Assembly (NCBI GenBank): GCA_029975055.1
Contig: JARKPU010000008.1
Coordinates: 1 to 64,000 of the forward strand
Origin: Anaerolinea sp.
Lineage (GTDB): Bacteria > Chloroflexota > Anaerolineae > Anaerolineales > Anaerolineaceae
Direction of reading: 5' to 3'
Length of the DNA stretch: 64,000 bases
The position numbers were made by a program, and so were the translations under genes. Of this stretch, positions 53,698 through 62,919 are shown piece after piece. How positions within the stretch are numbered: the stretch's first letter is position 1; every line of letters starts with the position of its first letter. The notes below the pieces were generated by a model that saw only the letters and a program-made list of their open reading frames with translations, made no database searches and was not told where the DNA came from.

Positions 53698-54920
53698 ACA
53701 TCGGGCAGGCAATCATCGAGGCGATGCAGAGCCTCGCATCCAACAAGCTGCGCTCCGCGCTGACCATTTTGGGCATCGTCATCGGCGTGGCGGCGGTCAT
53801 CGCCATGCTGGCGGTGGGCAACGGCGCTCAGCAGACCATCACCGGGTCGATCTCCGGCATCGGCACCAACCTCTTGTTCGTCTTCCAGGGCAACTTCTCC
53901 GAGGAGGTGCGCAACCCCAAGCCGCTCACCCTCGAAGACGTGGCGGCCATCAAAGATGAATTCCTCGCGCCCTCGGTGGAGGCCGCCGCTCCGGTGATCA
54001 ACGGCAGCCGCGAGGTGACCTTCTCGCGCGAGCGCAAGACCACCCAGATCTACGGCGTCACCCCCGAATACCTGACGGTGCGCAACCTGGGCCTGCTGGA
54101 AGGCGAGCCGATCAACGACTCGCACCTGCTGGAGCGTGCCTCGGTGGCCCTCCTGGGGGTGGATGTGGCCGATGCCCTCTTTGGCACCCGTGAAGGGCTG
54201 GTGGGCCAGACCATCCGCATCGAGGGGCAGCCCTTCAGGGTGATCGGCGTGCTGGAGTCTAAGGGCGGCAGCGCCTTCGGCAGCCAGGATGACATCGTCC
54301 TCCTGCCCTTCACCACCGCGCAGACTCGCCTCTTGCGGCGCAGCAGCAACCGCGTGGATATCATCTTCGTGCAGGCCACCAGCCCCGATACGGTGCGCGC
54401 GGCGGCCAACGAGGTTTCGGATATCCTGCGCCAGCGCCACCGCGTGGAGATCGGCGCCGATGACTTCACCGTCTTCACCCAGGAAGATTTTGTCGCCACC
54501 GCCCGTACCATCACCTCGGTGCTGACCATCTTCCTGGGCGGAATCGCGGCCATCTCGCTGCTGGTCGGCGGCATCGGCATCATGAACATCATGCTCGTTT
54601 CGGTCACCGAGCGCACCCGCGAGATCGGCCTGCGCAAAGCACTCGGCGCGCGCCGCCGCGATATCCTCATCCAGTTCCTGACCGAATCCTCGCTCCTCAG
54701 CCTGATCGGCGGGGTCATCGGCATCGGCCTCGGCTGGTTGATCGCCTTCGTGGTGGGGCGCATCGCCGCGGCCAACAACACCGAGCTGGTGCCCCTGGTG
54801 GGGCTGGATGCGATCCTGCTGGCGACGCTCTTTTCCACCGCGGTGGGGCTGTTCTTTGGCATTTACCCGGCCAACCGCGCCGCCAACCTTCAACCCGTCG
54901 AGGCGCTGCGCTACGAGTAG
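53694..54920 (+). CDS. ABC transporter permease (MacB/FtsX-type)
   Basis: 408 residues with one N-terminal membrane segment ([18 protein letters not shown]), a large extracytoplasmic domain (about 45-270) and three C-terminal membrane segments ([55 protein letters not shown]). The conserved [21 protein letters not shown] loop is the coupling helix of the family. It pairs with the ATPase and the adaptor to form a tripartite exporter for peptides, lipids or drugs; the substrate is unknown. Confidence 0.93.
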   Translation: MNIGQAIIEAMQSLASNKLRSALTILGIVIGVAAVIAMLAVGNGAQQTITGSISGIGTNLLFVFQGNFSEEVRNPKPLTLEDVAAIKDEFLAPSVEAAAPVINGSREVTFSRERKTTQIYGVTPEYLTVRNLGLLEGEPINDSHLLERASVALLGVDVADALFGTREGLVGQTIRIEGQPFRVIGVLESKGGSAFGSQDDIVLLPFTTAQTRLLRRSSNRVDIIFVQATSPDTVRAAANEVSDILRQRHRVEIGADDFTVFTQEDFVATARTITSVLTIFLGGIAAISLLVGGIGIMNIMLVSVTERTREIGLRKALGARRRDILIQFLTESSLLSLIGGVIGIGLGWLIAFVVGRIAAANNTELVPLVGLDAILLATLFSTAVGLFFGIYPANRAANLQPVEALRYE

Positions 54921-54944
54921 GTCATTGCCCTCCATCCGGCTTTG

Positions 54945-54983
54945 AAATGCCCGCTGTTCGTGGTTGACCGCGGGCATTTTCTT
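54945..54983 (+). terminator. Intrinsic terminator of the efflux operon
   Basis: AAATGCCCGC (54945-54954) pairs with GCGGGCATTT (54970-54979) across a 15-nt loop, followed by TTCTT. Confidence 0.75.
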
Positions 54984-55034
54984 CCGTAGAATCAAAGTAA
55001 CCGTTTCCACCCTTTAGCGTTATCCAGAGGCCCC

Positions 55035-56375
55035 ATGTCACCTGCTTCTTTCCCGAAAAACAAGCGCGCGCCGCTTTACCGCGACGTGCCGGATGAAAAA
55101 TGGAACGACTGGCGCTGGCAGTTGAGCAACCGTCTCAACACCGCCGAGGAGTTCGAGAAGGTGCTTCCGCTCACCGAAAGCGAGCGCAAGGCGCTCTCCA
55201 CCTCGGGGCTTTTCCGCGTGGATATCACCCCCTACTTCGCCTCGCTGATCGACCCCGCCGACCCGCATGACCCGATCCGCCGCCAGGTGGTGCCGCTGGC
55301 CGATGAAATCGCGCCCTTCACCGGTATGATGGAAGATTCACTCGCCGAAGACCGCCACTCGCCCGTCCCCGGCCTGGTGCACCGCTACCCCGACCGCGTG
55401 CTGATGCTGGTGACGACGCAGTGCGCCTCCTATTGCCGCTACTGCACCCGCTCGCGCATCGTGGGCGATCCTTCCGCCACCTTCTCGCGCGCCGAGTTCG
55501 AGATGCAGCTCGAATACCTCAAGCGCACGCCGCAGGTGCGCGATGTGCTGCTCTCCGGCGGCGATCCGCTCACCCTGGCCCCCAAACTGCTCGATGAGCT
55601 GCTCGGCCGCCTGCGCGAGATCGAGCATATCGAGATCATCCGCATCGGCAGCCGCGTGCCCGTCTTCCTGCCGCAGCGCATCACCCCCGAATTCTGCGAT
55701 ACGCTGGCCAAATATCACCCCCTGTGGATGAACATCCACGTCAACCACCCCAACGAGATCACCGCCGAACTGGCCGAGGCCTGCGACCGCCTCTCCAGGG
55801 CAGGCGTTCCGCTCGGCAACCAGAGCGTGCTGCTGGCGGGCATTAACGATTGCGTTCACATCCAGCGTAAACTGGTGCAAGACCTGGTGCGCATCCGCGT
55901 GCGGCCCTACTACCTCTACCAGTGCGACCTGGTGGAAGGCGCGGGGCACTTCCGCACGCCGGTAGCCAAAGGCATCGAGATCATCGAAGGGTTGCGCGGG
56001 CACACTTCCGGCTACGCCGTGCCCACCTACGTGGTGGATGCGCCCGGCGGGGGCGGGAAGATCCCCGTCATGCCCAACTACCTGGTCAGCATGTCGGACC
56101 ACAAAATTATTCTGCGCAATTACGAGGGCTACATCACCACCTACGAAGAACCCATCACCTACCAGCCGCACGACCCCAAGACGTGCGCCTACTGCCGGAA
56201 CAAGCGCAGCGAACCGGGGCAGTCGGGGGTCACCGGGCTGCTGGATGGCGATGAAATGTTCATCAAACCCGAGCACTTCGACGAGCTGCACAACCGGGGC
56301 GGCGGGCAGCACCGCCTGCGCGCCGACTCCGATAAGTGGAAGCCGTTGGGAATCGGCTCGGGAGAAGAATTGTAA
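55035..56375 (+). CDS. kamA: KamA family radical SAM protein (lysine 2,3-aminomutase)
   Basis: 446 residues. The radical-SAM cluster motif CASYCRYCTR (CxxxCxxC) is at about residues 134-143, followed by DVLLSGGDPLTLAP. The PLP-binding lysine lies in DAPGGGGKIPVMPNY and the substrate region in YYLYQCDLVEGAGHFRTPV, matching lysine 2,3-aminomutases, which make beta-lysine from lysine for fermentation or osmolyte (N-acetyl-beta-lysine) synthesis. Glutamate 2,3-aminomutases are close relatives, so substrate is not certain. Cys pair CAYCRNKR near the end is typical. An aldo/keto reductase follows after 11 bp. Confidence 0.88.
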   Translation: MSPASFPKNKRAPLYRDVPDEKWNDWRWQLSNRLNTAEEFEKVLPLTESERKALSTSGLFRVDITPYFASLIDPADPHDPIRRQVVPLADEIAPFTGMMEDSLAEDRHSPVPGLVHRYPDRVLMLVTTQCASYCRYCTRSRIVGDPSATFSRAEFEMQLEYLKRTPQVRDVLLSGGDPLTLAPKLLDELLGRLREIEHIEIIRIGSRVPVFLPQRITPEFCDTLAKYHPLWMNIHVNHPNEITAELAEACDRLSRAGVPLGNQSVLLAGINDCVHIQRKLVQDLVRIRVRPYYLYQCDLVEGAGHFRTPVAKGIEIIEGLRGHTSGYAVPTYVVDAPGGGGKIPVMPNYLVSMSDHKIILRNYEGYITTYEEPITYQPHDPKTCAYCRNKRSEPGQSGVTGLLDGDEMFIKPEHFDELHNRGGGQHRLRADSDKWKPLGIGSGEEL

Positions 56376-56386
56376 AGGGAGGGAGC

Positions 56387-57346
56387 ATGCATTACCGCCG
56401 ACTGGGCCGCACGGGTCTGAAGATCAGTGAAATTTCCCTGGGGGCGTGGGTCACCTTTGGCAGCCAGGTGGATGAAAAAGCCGCCGCCGAACTCATTCAT
56501 GCGGCCTACGAGCAGGGGGTGAATTACTTCGACAACGCCGATATGTACGCCGCCGGGCAGGCCGAGGTGATCATGGGAAAGGCCATCCGCGACCTGCCGC
56601 GCGAGGCGCTGGTGATCTCCAGCAAGGTCTTCTGGCCCACCATGCCCGGCCCCAACGGGCGCGGACTCTCGCGCAAGCACATCACCGAATCGATCAACGC
56701 CAGCCTGCGCCGCCTCGACCTGGACTATGTGGACCTGTATTTCTGCCACCGCTACGACCCCGATACCCCCGTCGAAGAGGTGGTCTGGGCCATGAACGAC
56801 CTGCTGCGCCAGGGCAAGATCCTCTATTGGGGCACCTCGGAGTGGGAACCGCACCAGATCATGGAGGCCGTCGGCGCCGCCCGGGCGCTCAACCTCGTCG
56901 GCCCGGCCATGGAACAGCCGCAGTACAACATGTTCCACCGCAAGCGCGTGGAAAACTTCCTCACCCCGGTGTGCCGCGAGCACGGCATCGGCCTCACCAC
57001 CTATTCACCGCTCTATTACGGCATCCTCTCGGGCAAATACAACGATGGCATCCCCTCGGGCAGCCGCGCCTCGATGGACAGCATGGCCTGGATGCGCGAC
57101 CGCATCACCCCCGAGCGCATCGGCATCGTCAGGCAGCTCACCGACCTCGCCGACGAGCTTGGCGCGACGACCGCGCAGCTGGCCATTGCCTGGGTGCTGC
57201 GCCGCAAGGAGGTTTCTTCGGTCATCACCGGCGCTTCCAGCCAGGAGCAGCTCGATGAAAACCTCGGCGCCGCCGACCTGGAAGGCCGCCTGACCGATGA
57301 CGTGCTCGAACGCATCGAGCAGATCATCGGCAACTTCCCGGAATAA
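56387..57346 (+). CDS. Aldo/keto reductase
   Basis: NADPH-dependent oxidoreductase of 319 residues, (beta/alpha)8 barrel. Start MHYRRLGRTGLKISEISLGAW; catalytic Asp/Tyr in FDNADMYAAGQAE, the lysine in VISSKVFWP and histidine in DLYFCHRYDPD; SSVITGASSQEQLDENL binds the cofactor phosphate. It belongs to the branch near the potassium-channel beta subunit (KCNAB/YghZ). GGGAGGG precedes ATG 56387. The substrate is unknown. Adjacent to kamA and probably co-transcribed. Confidence 0.92.
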   Translation: MHYRRLGRTGLKISEISLGAWVTFGSQVDEKAAAELIHAAYEQGVNYFDNADMYAAGQAEVIMGKAIRDLPREALVISSKVFWPTMPGPNGRGLSRKHITESINASLRRLDLDYVDLYFCHRYDPDTPVEEVVWAMNDLLRQGKILYWGTSEWEPHQIMEAVGAARALNLVGPAMEQPQYNMFHRKRVENFLTPVCREHGIGLTTYSPLYYGILSGKYNDGIPSGSRASMDSMAWMRDRITPERIGIVRQLTDLADELGATTAQLAIAWVLRRKEVSSVITGASSQEQLDENLGAADLEGRLTDDVLERIEQIIGNFPE

Positions 57347-57350
57347 CGAC

Positions 57351-57827
57351 ATGCCCGGCGAGCCGCCCAAGACCCACCAGCGGATCTTTGCGGAAGATGT
57401 CCTGCCGGACCTGTTTCATACCACCCCAGAGCAGTTCCTGGCGCTGCTGAACCGCGACGGGACTCGATTTCTATACTTCTATTGGGAAACGGCCGGGAAG
57501 AGCCTGCCCGCAGAGGCCCGCGCCGGTCCGTTCGGGCTGAATTACGTCTTCCCCAGGTTGTGGAGGAAGGATGCCGCCGCGGCGCTGATCCTGCTGCCCA
57601 AACCCGCCAGCGAGGGCGAGGCGTATTTCAGCGCGCTGGTCTACCGCCCCTACCGCCGCCTGCTGCTGGTGAGCGACACGACCGCCGTGTTCAACCTGGA
57701 GATGGCCCCCGGCGGCACCCGCCTGGTGAGCTGGACACACCGCGGCGAGCGCGAGGAGCTTCAGGCGGGGGTCGAACCCGCTCAGGAGGCTTTCTTCCAG
57801 GCCGTGTTGGACCAGGTGCGCGATTAA
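57351..57827 (+). CDS. Hypothetical protein
   Basis: 158 residues, unrecognised and without signal peptide or membrane segment. It starts MPGEPPKTHQRIFAED 4 bp after the aldo/keto reductase stop, so it is in the same operon. Visible patterns: FLYFYWETAGKSLP, ALILLPKPASEGEAYFSALVYRPYRRLLLV and VFNLEMAPGG, a compact alpha/beta layout. Its stop overlaps the end of the convergent ABC permease gene by 4 bp. No function can be inferred. Confidence 0.6.
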   Translation: MPGEPPKTHQRIFAEDVLPDLFHTTPEQFLALLNRDGTRFLYFYWETAGKSLPAEARAGPFGLNYVFPRLWRKDAAAALILLPKPASEGEAYFSALVYRPYRRLLLVSDTTAVFNLEMAPGGTRLVSWTHRGEREELQAGVEPAQEAFFQAVLDQVRD

Positions 57828-59575
57828 CTCTCCGCCAGCATCGCCACGCGCTTTTCCACCAGCCCCAGGGGGATGATCACCCCCGCCGCCCCGGCGGCCC
57901 CGCCGAGTACCAGGCCCACCACCTGCCCAAGCGCCACGGGCAGTTGCAGGAATACCGCTCCGAGGGATGGCAGGATGAAGAGCAGGAAATACACCGGCAC
58001 CAGGGCCATTGCCGCCAGCGACCCCAAGCACCCCACCGACCGGTTCATCTGGCCGGGGTTCTCCCAATCGAACTTTGCGCCGGTTGTGCCAAAGGCCAGG
58101 TAGATGCCCGTCAGCCCGGCGAGCGACATGGCCACCGCAAAGAGGCTGACGAACACCGTCCAGAGCGTGCCGCCTTTGAGGATCTGCAGCACGATCACAT
58201 ACAACCCGCAGATGGCCAGCGTGGGCAGGTAAGAGACCAGGAACTTGGCGGTCAGCAGCTGGCGCGAGCTGACGGGCGCCATTTTCAACATCCAATAGTT
58301 CTTGCCTTCGTGTGAAAAGCCCGTTCCGGCCACATTGGCGGTTAACATCCAGCCCAGGAAGAGCGCCAGGGCCACATCGGCGTACACAAAAATGCCGCGC
58401 AGAGCCTCCGTGATCCAGGTTGGGGCCTCGCCCTGGCCATCGGGCGCCTGTCCGCCGTTTTGCAGCAGGCTGACGGCGTAAACGATGCCCAGGATGAGCG
58501 GGGTGAGCAACCGCGAGACGTTGCGCAGGTCGCGGCGGTACATCAACAGGTCCTTCACCAGGATGGCGCGCACCGGCTGCGGCAGCAGGCGCGCCAGCGG
58601 GTTGAGCGGCTTCACCTGGGCGGGGGCAGCGGCCTGCGCGGCAGGTTTGGCCTTCTTGCGGCGGATGTTTTGCAGGCTCGACCAGCCCGTGTAATACAGC
58701 CGCTCGCTCACCACCAGCGCCCCATAGAAGACCGCGCCGGTGACGAGCAGCGCAAGCCCCAGCAGGCCTGCCGCGGGGAGCCAATCGCCCTTGCCGAGGT
58801 AGCTCAGGCCGCGCCCGGCCCAGGTCAGGGGCGACCATGGCTGGTTGAAGCGGTTCGTCAGGCTGAGCAGGCTGGTCATCTGCTGCGAATCCACGTCGAA
58901 GCGCATGAAGCGCGCCGATTGCGAAAAAGTGAAGACGGCAATTCCGGCCACGAAGCCGATCACCTCGGCCAGCCGTTTGGCCGGGAAGAAGCGCGCCGCC
59001 ACCATCACCAGCAGGCTGGCCAGCGCGGCCGCCGCCAGCGAAAGCGCCGCCAGGACGATCACCACCAGCGGGTAATAGAGAAGGGTATATCCGCCGGAGA
59101 TGCCCAGCCCGAAGAGGATGGGCAGGCTGAAGATGCACATGATGCCGAAGTTCGGCAGCACGGCCTGCACCAGCTTGGCCACAAACACAGCGTGGATGGG
59201 GATGGGGGCGCTCATGAGGAAATCCATGTCGCCCGAAAGGTAAAGCGCCTGGAGCAGCACGCCAAACCCCGTCACCAAAATGCCCACCGTGGAAGCGCTG
59301 ACAAGCATGACGGGGAAGCTCTCCAGGAAGGGAGTCACATCTCCGAGGTATTCGGCCAGGGCCGGCGAGCGCAAGAAGTTCAAGAGCGTCACGCTGAGGA
59401 ACCCGACAAAGCCCAGGAAGACCAGCATCCCCAGAGCGGCGATGATGTAGTAAACCTTGGCCCTGCGCTTGGCGCGGCGGAACCCGCTGATGAGGATGAC
59501 CAGGCGCATGCGCAGCAGCAGCCAGACGCTCTTCCACAGGCCCGGTTCAGGGAAGGCCTCGCTGAGCGAGCTCAT
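57824..59575 (-). CDS. ABC transporter permease, ABC-2-like large membrane protein
   Basis: 583 residues with about 12 hydrophobic segments. ATG 59575 overlaps the ATPase stop as ATGA. It begins with a cytoplasmic part (LLRMRLVILISGFRRAKRRAK) and has NKxY-type segments such as FSHEGKNYWMLKMAPVSSRQLL in the second half, resembling the putative ABC exporter permeases with two fused halves. A charged cytoplasmic loop (RRKKAKPAAQAAAPAQ) lies near the middle. With the ATPase it would export a lipid, peptide or drug. No substrate clue. Confidence 0.82.
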   Translation of the reverse strand: MSSLSEAFPEPGLWKSVWLLLRMRLVILISGFRRAKRRAKVYYIIAALGMLVFLGFVGFLSVTLLNFLRSPALAEYLGDVTPFLESFPVMLVSASTVGILVTGFGVLLQALYLSGDMDFLMSAPIPIHAVFVAKLVQAVLPNFGIMCIFSLPILFGLGISGGYTLLYYPLVVIVLAALSLAAAALASLLVMVAARFFPAKRLAEVIGFVAGIAVFTFSQSARFMRFDVDSQQMTSLLSLTNRFNQPWSPLTWAGRGLSYLGKGDWLPAAGLLGLALLVTGAVFYGALVVSERLYYTGWSSLQNIRRKKAKPAAQAAAPAQVKPLNPLARLLPQPVRAILVKDLLMYRRDLRNVSRLLTPLILGIVYAVSLLQNGGQAPDGQGEAPTWITEALRGIFVYADVALALFLGWMLTANVAGTGFSHEGKNYWMLKMAPVSSRQLLTAKFLVSYLPTLAICGLYVIVLQILKGGTLWTVFVSLFAVAMSLAGLTGIYLAFGTTGAKFDWENPGQMNRSVGCLGSLAAMALVPVYFLLFILPSLGAVFLQLPVALGQVVGLVLGGAAGAAGVIIPLGLVEKRVAMLAES

Positions 59576-60342
59576 TTGAGCACCTCGGCAATCTCGGCGT
59601 ATTCGGCCCCGCCGGTGAGCGCCAGGAAGATATCCTCCAGGCTGCTCTCGCCCTGCCCGAGCTGGCGCAGTTCGTCCATCGTCCCGGAGGCGATCAACCG
59701 CCCCTGGTTGATGATGCCGATGCGGTCGCACATGTTCTGGGCAATCTCGAGGATGTGCGTGGAGAGCATCACCGCCGAGCCGCGGTCGGCCATCTGGCGC
59801 AGAATATCCTTGATCAGCCGGGCCGATTTCGGGTCCAGCCCGACGGTGGGCTCATCGAGGATGAGGATCTTCGGGTCGTGGACGAGGGCCGCCGCCAGCG
59901 AGGTCTTTTGCTTCATGCCGTGGCTGTAGGAATCGGTGGTGTCGTCGGCGGCATCCACAAGCCCGAACAGGCGCAGGAGTTCGTCGCTGCGGCGGGCGGC
60001 CTGGGCGCGGTCGAGGCCGTAGAGGTCGCCCACGAAGCGCAGCAATTCGCGCCCGGTAAGCTTGGCATAGAGGTTTGGCTCATCCGGCACGTAGCCGCAG
60101 GCGGCCTTGGCCTGCACCGGCTGGGCGACGACGTCATAACCGCCCACCTTCACCGTGCCCGAGGTGGGGTGCAGCAGGCCGACGATCATCTTGATGGTGG
60201 TGGATTTCCCCGCCCCGTTGGGGCCGAGGAAGCCGTAGATTTCTCCCGCATGGACCTGGAAGGAGACGTCATCAACCGCCAGCTTATCACCGTAGCGTTT
60301 GACCAGGTGCGAGGTTTCGATCAAAGGAGAGGAAGGCAGCAT
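59572..60342 (-). CDS. ABC transporter ATPase
   Basis: 256 residues. Walker A FLGPNGAGKSTTIKMI, Q-loop and signature YSHGMKQKTSLAAAL, Walker B ILILDEPTVGLDP and switch VMLSTHILEIAQNMCDRIG. The replacement of LSGGQ by YSHGM is common in ABC-2-type exporters, as is the DrrA-like C-terminal region EDIFLALTGG. It is coupled to the permease by a 4-bp overlap and forms a two-gene minus-strand operon. Confidence 0.95.
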   Translation of the reverse strand: MLPSSPLIETSHLVKRYGDKLAVDDVSFQVHAGEIYGFLGPNGAGKSTTIKMIVGLLHPTSGTVKVGGYDVVAQPVQAKAACGYVPDEPNLYAKLTGRELLRFVGDLYGLDRAQAARRSDELLRLFGLVDAADDTTDSYSHGMKQKTSLAAALVHDPKILILDEPTVGLDPKSARLIKDILRQMADRGSAVMLSTHILEIAQNMCDRIGIINQGRLIASGTMDELRQLGQGESSLEDIFLALTGGAEYAEIAEVLK

Positions 60343-60660
60343 AGGGTTCTCCAGTAGTTTTCTACTTAGATTATAGCAAACGGCAGGCAGGGCCCCGCCG
60401 GCTTTGACAAAACCTTTACTTTGGTTTTCCTAAAATTTCTCCGCTGAAACATCATCCGTCCCAGGTTCTATAAACCTGGACTGGGGTGCGCCAAAATCAC
60501 GGCGATCCTGGGGGAGGGTTTGGGATAGGGAGTGCGAACGCGGGCACACGGCCCGCGCCTGCAAAGGAACGGCGGGGCCGCGCGGCTTCGTGAAGTTCTC
60601 CCCTCCCCCAAAAATCACGCGATTTTGGGGGAGGGGTGGGGTGAGGGTTCTACCGCGAGG
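60343..60660. repeat. Gene-free stretch with purine/pyrimidine hairpin
   Basis: No gene seen. CCCCTCCCCCAAAAATC (60600-60616) pairs with GATTTTGGGGGAGGGG (60621-60636), a strong hairpin. Related GGGGGAGGG strings occur around 60510. It lies between the ABC ATPase promoter side and the end of the minus-strand hydrolase gene. Confidence 0.55.
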
Positions 60661-62025
60661 TTACCTCGTCACCGCCGGGATGAACACCTTCACCGGCGGG
60701 GTATCCTGCGGGTCGGTGCCATATTGCGCCTGCAGCGTCTGGAAGCCCTCCACGCTTTCCGCGCTCTGCAAACTGCCCGCAACCTGCGCCGGCGTGAAGA
60801 GCCGCCCGGTCGTCTTGAACACCATCACGTAAAAGGCAAAGACCAGCTCCTCCGGCTTGAAGGCGCAGTGCCCGTAGCGCGGGATGGCAATGCCGTTGTA
60901 GAGTCTGGCGCTGCCGCTCTCCCACACCTTGAGGCGGTAGAGGAACTGGTGCCAGGCGGGCACTTCGGGGTCGAGCGTGGTGTGGATGGTCACCAGCGGG
61001 CGCTTCAACGCGCCGGTGGTCTGGTAAGCAGCCGCTGCCGCCTGGATTGCCGCGTCATCCGAGTCAATCCGTTCCACGCCCGTCAGCGGGTTGTTCAACT
61101 TCAAATCGTTGCTCGAGCCGAAGTACCATGTGCCCCGGTTGGTGAACGGCTGCACCCCCAGCGTCGCGGCGGCGTCGTTGATGCCGACGATATCATAGTT
61201 CAGCACGCTGATCGCCGTGGTGAGCGCCGTGGCCGGGGCGGCCGGGTCCACAGCGGCTTTCGCCACCTTCATCAGCTCGGCGGTTTTGGCGGCGTTGGCC
61301 GGGTTGGAGAGCGCGGCCGCCACCTGTGCCTGCAGCGCGGAAGGCGTGCCCGAAACGAGCGGGCTCAGCCAGTCGGCGGTCGCCTCCGGCGGGATGTTCA
61401 CCGGAGAATAGGGCGGCATGGGGCTCCACTTGCTCGCCGGGAGCAACCCCGGGAAGTAGTAATCAAAGAGCACACGGAAGTCGCCGAAGTAGTTGAGCTG
61501 CTTGCGGAAATCCCCATTCGGGCCGCAGGCCGAAACAGCCCCGTCGAAGGGGTTCTGCAGGCCGGCCATGAAGGGGCTGGAGCCTTCCATGATCAGCGTG
61601 GTGATCAGCCCGCCTTCCGAGGCCCCCACCAGGTACACCCGCTGGGCGCCTTTGTTCGCGCGCAGGTAGCCGGCCAGCGCCAGCGTGTCGGCGATGCCCT
61701 CTTTGATCGCCAGCCCGTTCTTCGAATATTCCGCCGCGGCAAAGCCATACCCCAGGCCGTTGACCAGTTCGGGGATAGTCTGCCCATCGGGCAGCTTCAG
61801 TTGCAGCCAGGCCGTGCCCGGGGGAGCCCCCACCGGCACGTACCCGTGCGCGAAGACGATCCAGTTTTGCACCCCATCCGGTGCGCAGAGGATTGCTCCC
61901 GGCACCGAGAGCGCATCACAGCCCGCCGGCAGACTCAGCGCCGGGGGGGTGGCTGCCGCGGGCCGAGCCGGCAGGCCGAGCGCCAGCAGCCCAAAGATGA
62001 GCAAGGATAGACAGAATTTGCGCAT
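60661..62025 (-). CDS. Secreted alpha/beta hydrolase
   Basis: 454 residues. ATG 62025 follows GGAGGG; the signal peptide is KFCLSLLIFGLLALGLPARPAAA. The nucleophile elbow GASEGGLITTL (around 150) has Ser in G-x-S-x-G, and an acidic residue and a histidine (TTLDPEVPAWHQ; RYGHCAFKPEE) lie in the last third where the triad is completed. WIVFAHGYV holds the oxyanion region. The family resembles secreted peptidases/esterases; the substrate is unknown. Transcription starts far upstream (62198-62226 promoter), leaving a long leader with operators, an intrinsic terminator and an element copy. Confidence 0.78.
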   Translation of the reverse strand: MRKFCLSLLIFGLLALGLPARPAAATPPALSLPAGCDALSVPGAILCAPDGVQNWIVFAHGYVPVGAPPGTAWLQLKLPDGQTIPELVNGLGYGFAAAEYSKNGLAIKEGIADTLALAGYLRANKGAQRVYLVGASEGGLITTLIMEGSSPFMAGLQNPFDGAVSACGPNGDFRKQLNYFGDFRVLFDYYFPGLLPASKWSPMPPYSPVNIPPEATADWLSPLVSGTPSALQAQVAAALSNPANAAKTAELMKVAKAAVDPAAPATALTTAISVLNYDIVGINDAAATLGVQPFTNRGTWYFGSSNDLKLNNPLTGVERIDSDDAAIQAAAAAYQTTGALKRPLVTIHTTLDPEVPAWHQFLYRLKVWESGSARLYNGIAIPRYGHCAFKPEELVFAFYVMVFKTTGRLFTPAQVAGSLQSAESVEGFQTLQAQYGTDPQDTPPVKVFIPAVTR

Positions 62026-62050
62026 CGCATCCCTCCTTTCACCGCGCAAA

Positions 62051-62110
62051 AGGATCGTGTTTTTTTGTAAATCGTGGTGCAAGGCCCGCGATTTGCAGAA
62101 GAAAAAAGTG
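62051..62110. repeat. Palindromic element, copy 5 (leader of the hydrolase gene)
   Basis: ATCGTGT then a T-run, GTAAATCGTGGTGC and, after AAG, the near-complement GCCCGCGATTTGCAG and an A-rich run. It has the same layout as copies 1, 3 and 4 (CGTGT, T-run, TAAAT-GTGG core, inverse) with more mismatches. No clear target duplication is visible. Confidence 0.65.
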
Positions 62111-62120
62111 TTTGCGGCCA

Positions 62121-62155
62121 ATAAAAAAGCGGGCAACCCGGCGTTGGCTGCCCGC
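62121..62155 (-). terminator. Intrinsic terminator in the hydrolase leader
   Basis: Reading the minus strand, GCGGGCA (62155-62149) pairs with TGCCCGC (62135-62129), followed by TTTTTTAT (62128-62121). It could end transcription from the unknown membrane-protein gene or act as an attenuator for the downstream hydrolase, because the only good promoter lies upstream of it. Confidence 0.7.
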
Positions 62156-62163
62156 TGATGGAG

Positions 62164-62226
62164 TGTTCACATTGCTGAAGGCCGTACTATCGATTCATTT
62201 ATAGCACGCCAAATGTGAACATGCAA
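62164..62226 (-). promoter_or_regulatory. Promoter and paired operators for the secreted hydrolase
   Basis: On the minus strand TTGCAT (62226-62221), a 17-bp spacer and TATAAA (62203-62198) make a good promoter. TGTTCACATT lies within the spacer, and its exact inverse AATGTGAACA lies about 25-35 bp downstream of the expected start, 62164-62173. This looks like a pair of repressor sites. Confidence 0.6.
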
Positions 62227-62241
62227 GGTAAATATTTTCTA

Positions 62242-62919
62242 TCATCGCGCCCTCCGCCCGGCGGCGGGGCTGCGCGTGCGGCGCGCCCACATTTGCAGAC
62301 CGATCAGCACCCAGCTCAAGCCCACCGGCAGCAGGAACCCGCCCGGGATATGCCTGAGCCCCCAAACGCTCAGCGCCAGGCCGAGCAGCGGGGCCAGGGC
62401 CATCTGCGCCGCCTGCCAGGCCTGGAGTGCGCCTTCACGCCACAGCCGCCGGGCCATCATCCCCGCACCTGCCAGGTAAAGCAGCATGCCCAGCTCGGTG
62501 CCCGCCACAAAACCGATCACCCAGGCAGCCTGCCCGAGGGCCTGCGGGCCAAGCCAGTAATCGGCCAGGTTGCCAAAGATGCCCAGCAGCAGCCCGGCCA
62601 CCGTCAGCCGGTAACCCCAGCCGGCGGCCCGCCCGCTCGAAAGCAAACAGCAGGCCTGCAGCCCCAGCGCCCCCGCCAGCAAGAGCAGCAGCGCCGGCAG
62701 AAAGGCGCGTCCGTAGGTTCGGTACACTTCTTCCGGCGAAGCAAAGGTGAAGGCTCCTTCCAGCAGGCGGGTGAGCGCCCGCGCCCACCCGGGGGCCAGG
62801 GGCGCACTCCAGCTCTGGTTGTAGTAAGCCGCCGCCGCAAAGAGGGCGTCGCCGGCAGCCAGCACCCCGCCCCACATGGCCGCCAGCCCCGAATAGCGCA
62901 GCCAGTTACGCACGTTCAT
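62242..62919 (-). CDS. Unknown integral membrane protein
   Basis: 225 residues with about six hydrophobic segments (for example LAAMWGGVLAAGDALFAAAA, LPALLLLLAGALGLQACCLL, YRLTVAGLLLGIFGNLADYWL, WVIGFVAGTELGMLLYLAGAG). No family is recognised and no catalytic motif is seen. ATG 62919 overlaps the end of the PHP gene by 14 bp, so both lie in one minus-strand operon. The end is basic (RRTRSPAAGRRAR). Function cannot be inferred. Confidence 0.65.
   Translation of the reverse strand: MNVRNWLRYSGLAAMWGGVLAAGDALFAAAAYYNQSWSAPLAPGWARALTRLLEGAFTFASPEEVYRTYGRAFLPALLLLLAGALGLQACCLLSSGRAAGWGYRLTVAGLLLGIFGNLADYWLGPQALGQAAWVIGFVAGTELGMLLYLAGAGMMARRLWREGALQAWQAAQMALAPLLGLALSVWGLRHIPGGFLLPVGLSWVLIGLQMWARRTRSPAAGRRAR

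Noticed and set aside
58460..59929. 489-codon plus-strand frame opposite the ABC exporter
   Set aside because: Covers the coupled permease/ATPase pair and has no ribosome site or family motif.
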